NCBI RefSeq assembly: GCF_050947335.1
Contig: NW_027473314.1
Coordinates: forward strand, 2,542,001-2,606,000
DNA from: Megachile rotundata
Lineage: Eukaryota; Arthropoda; Insecta; Hymenoptera; Megachilidae
Direction: 5' to 3'
Length of the DNA: 64,000 bases
Below the pieces are notes generated by a model. It ran no database searches. It was not told where the DNA came from and saw nothing but the letters and a program-made list of their open reading frames with translations. Below, piece by piece: positions 49,601-63,600 of the stretch; position 1 is the stretch's first letter; every line of letters starts with the position of its first letter. The position numbers and the translations under genes are program-made.

Positions 49601-52600
49601 ATCATACAATCACAATCATACAATCACAATCATACAATCACAATCATACAATCACAATCACACAATCACAATCGTACAGTTACAATCATGCAATCACAAT
49701 CATACAATCACAATCATACAATCACAATCATACAATCACAATCATACAATCACAATCATACAATCACAATCATACAATCACAATCATACAATCACAATCA
49801 TACAATCACAATCATACAATCACAATCATACAATCACAATCACACAATCACAATCGTACAATCACAATCATACAATCACAATCATAGAATCACAATCATA
49901 CAATCACAGTCATACAATCACAATCATACAATCACAATCATACAATCGCAATCATACAATCGCAATCATACAATCGCAATCATACAATCGCAATCATACA
50001 ATCGCAATCAAAGAATCACAATCATACGATCACAATCATACAATCACAATCATACAATCACAATCATACAATCGCAATCATACAATCACAATCATACAAT
50101 TACTATCATACAATCACAATCATTCAATCGCAATCATACAATTTCAATCTCACAATCACGATCATACAATCACGATCATACAATCACGATCATACAATCA
50201 CAATCTCACAATCACAATCACACAATCACAATCATACAATCACAATCATACAATCATAATCATACAATCGCAATCATGCAATCACAATCATACAGAAACA
50301 ATCATACAATCACTATCATACAATCAGAATCATACAATCACAATCATACCATCACAATCATACAATCACAATCATGCAATCACAATCATACAATCACAAT
50401 CATACAATCACAATCATACAATCACAATCATACAATCACAATCATACAATCACAATCATACAATCACAATCATACAATCACAATCATACAATCACAATCA
50501 TACAATCACAATCATACAATCACAATCACACAATCACAATCGTACAGTTACAATCATGCAATCACAATCATACAATCACAATCATACAATCACAATCATA
50601 CAATCACAATCATACAATCACAATCATACAATCACAATCATACAATCACAATCATACAATCACAATCATACAATCACGATCATACAATCACAATCTCACA
50701 ATCACAATCACACAATCACAATCATACAATCACAATCATACAATCATAATCATACAATCGCAGTCATGCAATCACAATCATACAGAAACAATCATACAAT
50801 CACTATCATACAATCGCAATCAAAGAATCACAATCATACGATCACAATCATACAATCACAATCATACAATCACAATCATACAATCGCAATCATACAATCA
50901 CAATCATACAGAAACAATCATACAACCTTAATTATACAACCACAATCATACGATCACAATCATACAATCACAATCATACAATCACAATCATACAATCACA
51001 ATCAAACAGTCAGACTCATACAATCACAATCATACAATCACAATCATACAATCACGATCATACAATCACGATCATACAATCACGATCATACAATCACGAT
51101 CATACAATCACAATCATACAATCACAGTCATACAATTACAATCATACAATCACAATCATACAATCATAATCACAAAATCACAGTCATACAATCACAATCA
51201 TACAATCACAACCATACAATCACAATCATACAATCACAATCATACAATCACAATCATACAATCACAATCATACAATCACAGTCATACAATCACAATCATA
51301 CAATCACAATCATACAATCACAATCATACAATCACAATCATACAATCACAGTCATACAATCACAGTCATACAATCACAGTCATACAATCACAGTCATACA
51401 ATCACAATCATACAGTCACAATCATACAATCACAATCATACAATCATAATCACAAAATCACAATCATACAATCACAATCATACAATCACAACCATACAAT
51501 CACTATCATACAATCACAGTCATACAATCACAATCATACAATCACAGTCATACAATCACAATCATACAATCACAATCATACAATCACAATCATACAATCA
51601 CAGTCATACAATCACAATCATACAATCACAGTCATACAATCACAATCATACAGTCACAATCATACAATCACAATCATACAATCACAATCATACAATCACA
51701 ATCATAGAATCACAATCATAGAATCACAATCATACAATCACAATCATACAATCACAATCATACAATCACAATCATACAATCACAATCATACAATCACAAT
51801 CATACAATCACAGTCATACAATCACAATCATACAGTCACAATCATACAATCACAATCATACAATCACAATCATACAATCACAATCATACAATCACAATCA
51901 TACAATCACAATCATAGAATCACAATCATACAATCGCAATCATACAATCGCAATAAAAGAATCACAATCATACAATCACAATCATACAATCACAATCATA
52001 CAATCACAATCATACAATCACAATCTCACAATCACAATCTCACAATCACAATCATGCAATCACAATCATACAATCATAATCATACAATCGCAATCATGCA
52101 ATCACAATCATACAGAAACAATCATACAATCACTATCATACAATCACAATCATACAATCACAATCATACCGTCACAATCTTACAATCACAATCATACAAT
52201 CACAATCATACAATTACTATCATACAATCACAATCACTCAATCGCAATCATACAATCACAATCTCACAATCACGATCATACAATCACAATCTCATAATCA
52301 CAATCACACAATCACAATCATACAATCACAATCATACAATCACAATCATACAGTCATAATCATACAATCGCAATCATGCAATCACAATCATACAATAACA
52401 ATCATACGATCACAATCATACAATCACAATCATACAATCACAATCAAACAGTCAGAATCATACAATCACAATCATACAATCACGACCATACAATCACGAT
52501 CATACAATCACGATCATACAATCACAATCATACCATCACAGTCATACAATTACAATCATACAATCACAATCATACAATCATAACCACAAAATCACAATCA

Positions 52601-55059
52601 TACAATCACAATCATACAATCACAACCATACAATCACTATCATACAATCACAGTCATACAATCACAATCATACAATCACAGTCATACAATCACAATCATA
52701 CAATCACAATCATACAATCACAATCATACAATCACAGTCATACAATCACAATCATACAATCACAGTCATACAATCACAATCATACAGTCACAATCATACA
52801 ATCACAATCATACAATCACAATCATACAATCACAATCATAGAATCACAATCATAGAATCACAATCATACAATCACAATCATACAATCACAATCATACAAT
52901 CACAATCATACAATCACAATCATACAATCACAATCATACAATCACAGTCATACAATCACAATCATACAGTCACAATCATACAATCACAATCATACAATCA
53001 CAATCATACATTCACAATCATACAATCACAATCATACAATCACAATCATAGAATCACAATCATACAATCACAATCATACAATCACAATCATACAATCACA
53101 ATCATACAATCACAATCATACAATCACAATCTCAAAATCACAATCATACATTCACAATCATACAATCATAATCATACAATCGCAATCATGCAATCGCAAT
53201 CATACAGAAACAATCATACAATCACTATCATACAATCACAATCATACAATCACAATCATACCATCACAATCTTACAATCACAATCATGCAATCACAATCA
53301 TACAATCACAATCATACAATCACAATCATACAATCACAATCATACAATCACAATCATACAATCACAATCATATAATCACAATCATACAATCACAATCATA
53401 CAATCACAATCATACAATCGCAATCAAAGAATCACAATCATACGATCACAATCATACAATCACAATCATACAATCACAATCATACAATCACAATCATACA
53501 ATTACTATCATACAATCACAATCATACAATCACAAACATACAGAAACAATCATACAATCACTATCATACAATCACAACCATACAATCACAATCATACAAT
53601 CACAATCATACAATCACAATCATACAATCACAATCATACAATCACAATCACACAGTCGCAATCATACAGTCGCAATCATGCAATCACAATCATACAATCA
53701 CAATCTTACAATCACAATCATACAATCACAATCATACAATCACAATCATACAATCACAATCATACAATCACAATCATACAATCACAATCATACAATCACA
53801 ATCATACAATCACAATCATACAATCACAATCATACAATCACAATCATACAATCACAATCATACAATCAAAATCATACAATCACAATCATACAATCACAAT
53901 CATACAATCACAATCACACAATCACAATCATACAATCGCAATCAAAGAATCACAATCATACGATCACAATCATACAATCACAATCATACAATCACAATCA
54001 TACAATCGCAATCATACAATCACAGTCATACAATTACTATCATACAATCACAATCACTCAATCGCAATCATACAATCACAATCTCACAATCACGATCATA
54101 CAATCACAATCTCATAATCACAATCACACAATCACAATCATACAATCACAATCATACAGTCATAATCATACAATCGCAATCATGCAATCACAATCATACA
54201 ATAACAATCATACGATCACAATCATACAATCACAATCATACAATCACAATCAAACAGTCAGAATCATACAATCACAATCATACAATCACGATCATACAAT
54301 CACGATCATACAATCACGATCATACAATCACAGTCATACCATCACAGTCATACAATTACAATCATACAATCACAATCATACAATCATAATCACAAAATCA
54401 CAATCATACAATCACAATCATACAATCACAGTCATACAATCACAGTCATACAATCACAGTCATACAATCACAGTCATACAATCACAATCATACAGTCACA
54501 ATCATACAATCACAATCATACAATCACAATCATACAATCACAATCATACAATCACAATCATACAATCACAGTCATACAATCACAGTCATACAGTCACAAT
54601 CATACAGTCATAATCATACAATCACAATCATACAATCACAATCATACAATCACAATCATACAATCACAATCATACAATCACAATCATACAATCACAATCA
54701 TAGAATCACAATCATACAATCACAATCATACAATCACAATCATACAATCACAATCATACAATCACAATCATACAATCACACTCATACAATCACAGTCATA
54801 CAATCACAGTCATACAGTCACAATCATACAGTCACAATCATACAATCACAATCATACAATCACAATCATACAATCACAATCATACAATCACAATCATAGA
54901 ATCACAATCATACAATCACAATCATACAATCGCAATAAAAGAATCACAATCATACAATCACAATCATACAATCACAATCATACAATCACAATCATACAAT
55001 CACAATCATACAATCACAATCATACAATCACAATCATACAATCACAATCATACAATCAC

Positions 55060-55735
55060 AATCTCACAATCACAATCATACAATCACAATCATACAATCA
55101 TAATCATACAATCGCAATCATGCAATCACAATCATACAGAAACAATCATACAATCACTATCATACAACCACAATCATACAACCACAATCATACCATCACA
55201 ATCTTACAATCACAATCATGCAATCACAATCATACAATCACAATCATACAATCACAATAATACAATCACAATCATACAATCACAATCTTACAATCACAAT
55301 CATACAATCACAATCATACAATCACAATCATACAACCGCAATCAAAGAATCACAATCATACGATCACAATCATACAATCACAATCATACAATCACAATCA
55401 TACAATCGCAATCATACAATCACAATCATACAATTACTATCATACAATCAGAATCACTCAATCGCAATCATACAATCACAATCTCACAATCACGATCATA
55501 CAATCACAATCTCATAATCACAATCACACAATCACAATCATACAATCACAATCATACAGTCATAATCATACAATCGCAATCATGCAATCACAATCATACA
55601 ATAACAATCATACGATCACAATCATACAATCACAATCATACAATCACAATCAAACAGTCAGAATCATACAATCACAATCATACAATCACGATCATACAAT
55701 CACGATCATACAATCACGATCATACAATCACAATC
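55060..55735 (+). repeat. Member of a three-copy segment (also about 20.7 kb and 34.9 kb)
   Basis: This is the third member of the segment described at 34800-35660. It is 34,294 bp from the 20.8 kb member with landmark spacing unchanged, apart from the 7 bp and 1 bp register slips that lie between them. It ends near 55735, where the sequence passes into the locally repeated CAAACAC and CAATTG region. Confidence 0.8.
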
Positions 55736-58035
55736 ATACAGTCACAATCATACAATCACAATCATACAATCACAATCATACATTCACAATCATACAATCA
55801 CAATCATACAAACACAATCATACAATCACAATCATGCAATCACAATCATACAATCGCAATCAAAGAATCACAATCATACGATCACAATCATACAAACACA
55901 ATCATACAATCACAATCATACAATCACAATCATACAATCACAATCATACGATTACTATCATACAATCACAATCATACAATCACAATCATACAATCACAAT
56001 CATACAATCGCAATCATACAATTGCAATCATACAATCACAAACATACAGAAACAATCATACAATCTCTATCATACAATCACAATCATACAATCACAATCA
56101 TACAATCACAATCATACAATCACAATCATACAATCCCAATCATACAATCACAATCATACAATCACAATCATACAATCACAGTCATACAATCACAATCATA
56201 CAGTCACAATCATACAATCACAATCATACAATCACAATCATACCTTCACAATCATACAATCACAATCATACAAACACAATCATACAATCACAATCATACA
56301 ATCACAATCATACAATCGCAATCAAAGAATCACAATCATACGATCACAATCATACAATCACAATCATACAATCACAATCATACAATCACAATCATACACT
56401 CACAATCGTACAATTACTATCATACAATCACAATCATACAATCACAATCATACAATCACAATCATACAATCACAATCATACAATCACAATCATACAATCG
56501 CAATCATACAATTGCAATCATACAATCACAAACATACAGAAACAATCATACAATCTCTATCATACAATCACAATCATACAATCACAATCATACAATCACA
56601 ATCATACAATCACAATCATACAAACACAATCATACAATCACAATCATACAATCACCATCATACAATCGCAATCAAAGAATCACAATCATACCATCACAAT
56701 GATACAATCACAATCATACAATTACTATCATACAATCACAATCATACAATCACAATCATACAATCACAATCATACAATCACAATCATACAATCGCAATCA
56801 TACAATTGCAATCATACAATCACAAACATACAGAAACAATCATACAATCACTATCATACAATCACAATCATACAATCACAATCATACAATCACAATCATA
56901 CAATCACAATCATACACCCACAATCGTACAATTACTATCATACAATCACAATCATACAATCACAATCATACAATCACAATCATACAATCACAATCATACA
57001 ATCGCAATCATACAATTGCAATCATACAATCACAAACATACAGAAACAATCATACAATCTCTATCATACAATCACAATCATACAATCACAATCATACAAT
57101 CACAATCATACAATCACAATCATACAATCACAATCATACAATCCCAATCATACAATCCCAATCATACAATCACAATCATACAATCACAATCATACAATCA
57201 CAATCATAGAATCACAATCATACAATCACAATCATACAATCACAATCATACAATCACAATCATACAATCACAATCATACAATCACAATCATACAATCACA
57301 ATCATACAATCACAATCATACAATCACAATCATACAATCACAATCATACAATCACAGTCATACAATAACAATCATACAGTCACAATCATACAATCACAAT
57401 CACTCAATCGCAATCATACAATCACAATCCCACAATCACGATCATACAATCACAATCTCACAATCACAATCACACAATCACAATCATACAATCACAATCA
57501 TACAGTCATAATCATACAATCGCAATCATGCAATCACAATCATACAATAACAATCATACGATCACAATCATACAATCACAATCATACAATCACAATCATA
57601 CAATCACAATCATACAATCACAATCAAACAGTCAGAATCATACAATCACAATCATGCAATCACGATCATACAATCATGATCATACAATCACGATCATACA
57701 ATCACAATCATACCATCACAGTCATACAATTACAATCATACAATCACAATCATACAATCATAATCACAAAATCACAATCATACAATCACAATCATACAAT
57801 CACAACCATACAATCACTATCATACAATCACAGTCATACAATCACAATCATACAATCACAGTCATACAATCACAATCATACAATCACAATCATAAAATCA
57901 CAATCATACAATCACAGTCATACAATCACAATCATACAATCACAGTCATACAATCACAATCATACAGTCACAATCATACAATCACAATCATATAATCACA
58001 ATCATACAATCACAATCATACAATCACAATCATAG
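55582..58035 (+). other. Longest satellite-derived open frame (817 codons), probably not a gene
   Basis: The frame starts at a CATGC variant and ends at a CATAGAATC variant. It reads the 14-residue repeat TITIIQSQSYNHNH throughout, with substitutions that follow the DNA variants. It has no unique domain, signal peptide or non-repeat end. The repeat lacks stops in all three frames, so a frame this long needs no selection. I see no evidence of a promoter or conserved start. It is recorded because it would be called as a gene by automatic methods. Confidence 0.15.
55740..57200 (+). repeat. Locally repeated sub-block with CAATTG and CTCTATC markers
   Basis: The CAATTG monomer followed by CAAACATACAGAAAC occurs at 56022, 56512, 56806 and 57016, spacings of 490, 294 and 210 bp (35, 21 and 15 monomers). 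A variant CTCTATC follows in three of the four. The CACTCACAATCG and CACCCACAATCG variants at about 56398 and 56917 precede CAATTACTATC. This density of one marker is unlike the rest of the window, where it occurs once per several kb. Confidence 0.8.
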
Positions 58036-58717
58036 AATCACAATCATAGAATCACAATCATACAATCACAATCATACAATCACAATCATACAATCACAAT
58101 CATACAATCACAATCATACAATCACAATCATACAATCACAATCATACAATCACAGTCATACAATAACAATCATACAGTCACAATCATACAATCACAATCA
58201 TACAATCACAATCATACAATCACAATCATACAATCACAATCATACAATCACAATCATAGAATCACAATCATACAATCACAATCATACAATCACAATCATA
58301 CAATCACAATCATACAATCACAATCATACAATCACAATCATACAATCGCAATCATACAATCGCAATCATACAATCGCAATCATACAATCACAATCTCACA
58401 ATCACAATCATACAATCACAATCACACAATCATAATCATACAATCGCAATCATGCAATCACAATCATACAGAAACAATCATACAATCACTATCATACAAT
58501 CACAATCATACAATCACAATCATACCATCACAATCTTACAATCACAATCATACAATCACAATCATACAATTAATATCATACAATCACAATCACTCAATCG
58601 CAATCATACAATCACAATCTCACAATCACGATCATACAATCACAATCTCATAATCACAATCACACAATCACAATCATACAATCACAATCATACAGTCATA
58701 ATCATACAATCGCAATC

Positions 58718-59813
58718 ATGCAATCACAATCATACAATAACAATCATACGATCACAATCATACAATCACAATCATACAATCACAATCAAACAGTCAGAAT
58801 CATACAATCACAATCATACAATCACGATCATACAATCACGATCATACAATCACGATCATACAATCACAATCATACCATCACAGTCATACAATTACAATCA
58901 TACAATCACAATCATACAATCATAATCACAAAATCACAATCATACAATCACAATCATACAATCACAACCATACAATCACTATCATACAATCACAGTCATA
59001 CAATCACAATCATACAGTCACAATCATACAATCACAATCATACAATCACAATCATACAATCACAATCATACAATCACAATCATAGAATCACAATCATAGA
59101 ATCACAATCATACAATCACAATCATACAATCACAATCATACAATCACAATCATACAATCACAATCATACAATCACAATCATACAATTACTATCATACAAT
59201 CACAATCACTCAATCGCAATCATACAATCACAATCTCACAATCACGATCATACAATCACAATCTCATAATCACAATCACACAATCACAATCATACAATCA
59301 CAATCATACAGTCATAATCATACAATCGCAATCATGCAATCACAATCATACAATAACAATCATACGATCACAATCATACAATCACAATCATACAATCACA
59401 ATCAAACAGTCAGAATCATACAATCACAATCATACAATCACGATCATACAATCACGATCATACAATCACGATCATACAATCACAATCATACCATCACAGT
59501 CATACAATTACAATCATACAATCACAATCATACAATCATAATCACAAAATCACAATCATACAATCACAATCATACAATCACAACCATACAATCACTATCA
59601 TACAATCACAGTCATACAATCACAATCATACAATCACAGTCAGACAATCACAATCATACAATCACAATCATACAATCACAATCATACAATCACAGTCATA
59701 CAATCACAATCATACAATCACAGTCATACAATCACAATCATACAGTCACAATCATACAATCACAATCATACAATCACAATCATACAATCAGAATCATAGA
59801 ATCACAATCATAG
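58718..59813 (+). repeat. Two neighbouring copies, 616 bp apart
   Basis: The CATGC plus CAATAAC segment at 58718 recurs at 59334 (44 monomers later) with the same CAAACAGTCAG, CGATC run and CATAATCACAAAATC order. The 59334 copy also matches 52376-52855 at an offset of 6,958 bp. Confidence 0.75.
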
Positions 59814-62159
59814 AATCACAATCATACAATCACAATCATACAATCACAATCATACAATCACAATCATAGAATCACAATCATACAATCACAATCATACAAT
59901 CACAATCATACCATCATAATCTTACAATCACAATCATGCAATCACAAACATACAATCACAATCATACAATCACAGTCATACAATCACAATCATACAATCA
60001 CAATCATACAATCACAATCATATAATCACAATCATACAATCACAATCATACAATCACAATCATACAATCGCAATCAAAGAATCACAATCATACGATCACA
60101 ATCATACAATCACAATCATACAATCACAATCATACAATCACAATCATACAATCACAATCATACAATCACAATCATACAATCAAAATCATACAATCACAAT
60201 CATACAATCACAATCATACAATCACAATCATACAATCACAATCATACAATCGCAATCAATGAATCACAATCATACGATCACAATCATACAATCACAATCA
60301 TGCAATCACAATCATACAATCGCAATCATACAATCACAGTCATACAATTACTATCATACAATCACAATCACTCAATCGCAATCATACAATCACAATCTCA
60401 CAATCACGATCATACAATCACAATCTCATAATCACAATCACACAATCACAATCATACAATCACAATCATACAGTCATAATCATACAATCGCAATCATGCA
60501 ATCACAATCATACAATAACAATCATACGATCACAATCATACAATCACAATCATACAATCACAATCAAACAGTCAGAATCATACAATCACAATCATACAAT
60601 CACGATCATACAATCACGATCATACAATCACGATCATACAATCACAATCATACCATCACAGTCATACAATTACAATCATACAATCACAATCATACAATCA
60701 TAATCACAAAATCACAATCATACAATCACAATCATACAATCACAACCATACAATCACTATCATACAATCACAGTCATACAATCACAATCATACAATCACA
60801 GTCATACAATCACAATCATACAATCACAATCATACAATCACAATCATACAATCACAGTCATACAATCACAATCATACAATCACAGTCATACAATCACAAT
60901 CATACAGTCACAATCATACAATCACAATCATACAATCACAATCATACAATCACAATCATACAATCACAATCATACAATCACAATCATACAATCACAATCA
61001 TACAATCACAATCATACAATCACAATCATACAATCACAATCATACAATCACAATCATACAATCACAATCATACAATCACAATCATACAATCACAATCATA
61101 CAATCACAATCATACAATCGCAATAAAAGAATCACAATCATACAATCACAATCATACAATCACAATCATACAATCGCAATCATACAATCGCAATCATACA
61201 ATCACAATCATACAATCACAATCATACAATCACAATCATACAATCACAATCTCACAATCACAATCATACAATCACAATCATACAATCATAATCATACAAT
61301 CGCAATCATGCAATCACAATCATACAGAAACAATCATACAATCACTATCATACAATCACAATCATACAATCACAATCATACCATCACAATCTTACAATCA
61401 CAATCATGCAATCACAATCACACAATCACAATCATACAGTCACAATCATACAATCACAATCATACAATCACAATCATACAATCATAATCATACAATCACA
61501 ATCATACAGGGACAATCATACAATCACAATCATACAGTCACAATCATACAATCACAATCATAGAATCACAATCATACAATCACAATCATACAATGACAAT
61601 CATACAATCACAATCATATAATCACAATCATACAATCACAATCATACAATCACAATCATACAATCACAATCATACAATCACAATCATACAATCACAGTCA
61701 TACAATTACAATCATACAATCACAATCATACAATCACAATCATACAATCACAATCATACAATCACAATCATACAATCACAGTCATACAATCACAATCATA
61801 CAATCACAGTCATACAATCACAATCATACAGTCACAATCATACAATCACAATCATACAATCACAATCATACAATCACAATCATACAATCACAATCATAGA
61901 ATCACAATCATACAATCACAATCATACAATCACAATCATACAATCGCAATAAAAGAATCACAATCATACAATCACAATCATACAATCACAATCATACAAT
62001 CACAATCTCACAATCACAGTCATACAGTCACAATCATAAAATCACAATCATAGAATCACAATCATACAATCACAATCATGCAATCACAATCATAAAATCG
62101 CAATCATACAATCACAATCATACAATCACAATCATACAATCACAATCATACAATCACAA

Positions 62160-62720
62160 TCTCACAATCACGATCATACAATAACGATCATACAATCACA
62201 ATCATACAATCACAATCATACAATCGCAATCATACAATCACAAACATACAGAAACAATCATACAACCACTATCATACAATCACAATCATACAATCACAAT
62301 CATACAATCACAATTACACAATCACAATCATACAATCGCAATCATGCAATCACAATCATACAATCGCAATCATACAATCACAATCATACAATTACAATCA
62401 TACAATCACAATCATACAATCACAATCATACAATCACAATCTCACAATCACGATCATACAATAACGATCATACAATCACAATCATACAATCACAATCATA
62501 CAATCGCAATCATACAATCACAAACATACAGAAACAATCATACAACCACTATCATACAATCACAATCATACAATCACAATCATACAATCACAATCATACA
62601 ATCACAATCATACAATCACAATCATACAATCACAATCATACAGTCACAATCATGCAATCACAATCATACAATCACAATCATACAATCACAATCATACAAT
62701 CACAATCATACAATCACAAT
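62160..62720 (+). repeat. Direct repeat of 20 monomers
   Basis: The CTCACAATCACGATC plus CAATAACGATC pair, followed by CAAACATACAGAAAC and CAACCACTATC, occurs at 62160 and again 280 bp later. The same cassette is found near 960, 11516, 16458, 27690 and 36768. Confidence 0.8.
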
Positions 62721-62839
62721 CATACAATCACAATCATACAATCACAATCATACAATCACAATCATACAATCACAATCATACAATCACAATCATACAATCA
62801 CAGTCATACAATCACAATCATACAATCCCAATCATACAA

Positions 62840-63600
62840 TCGCAATCATACAATCGCAATCATACGATCACAATCATACGATCACAATCATACAATCACA
62901 ATCATACAATCACAATCATACAATCGCAATCATACAATCACAATCATACAATTACTATCATACAATCACAATCATTCAATCGCAATCATACAATCACAAT
63001 CTCACAATCACGATCATACAATCACGATCATACAATCACAATCTCACAATCACAATCACACAATCACAATCATACAATCACAATCATACAATCATAATCA
63101 TACAATCGCAATCATGCAATCACAATCCTACAGAAACAATCATACAATCACTATCATACAATCACAATCATACAATCACAATCATACCATCACAATCATA
63201 CAATCACAATCATGCAATCACAATCATACAATCACAATCATACAATCACAATCATACAATCACAATCAAACAATCACAATCATACAATCACAATCATACA
63301 ATCGCAATCATAAAATCACAATCATACAATAACAATCATACCATCACAATCATACAATCACAATCAGACAATCACAATCATACAATCGCAATAAAAGAAT
63401 CACAATCATACAATCACAATCATACAATCACAATCATACAATCACAATCATACAATCACAATCTCACAATCACAATCATACAGTCACAATCATACAATCA
63501 CAATCATAGAATCACAATCATACAATCACAATCTCACAATCACGATCATACAATAACGATCATACAATCACAATCATACAATCACAATCATACAATCACA
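62840..63600 (+). repeat. Segment copied from about 39780-40541
   Basis: Variants match at a constant offset of 23,059 bp, including CTCACAATCACGATC, CAGAAAC, CAATAACAATC and the CAATAACGATC monomer (40492 and 63551). The translated ends at 40273 and 63332 agree over dozens of residues. The copies part near 63600, where the left copy continues to CATAGAGAAAC. Confidence 0.8.

Noticed and set aside
9604..57016. TTG starts in the CAATTG monomers (9604, 14546, 19866, 26201, 30219 and others)
   Set aside because: They are in a recurrent variant monomer and are starts only under a bacterial code; nothing here suggests a bacterial genome.
288..63332. Dozens of long forward open frames with ATG or TTG starts encoding a Gln/Ser/Tyr/Asn/His/Thr/Ile repeat protein family
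   Set aside because: The 14-mer has no stop in any forward frame, so long frames arise without selection. Overlapping frames give the same peptide, copies differ in length, and there are no unique domains or ends.
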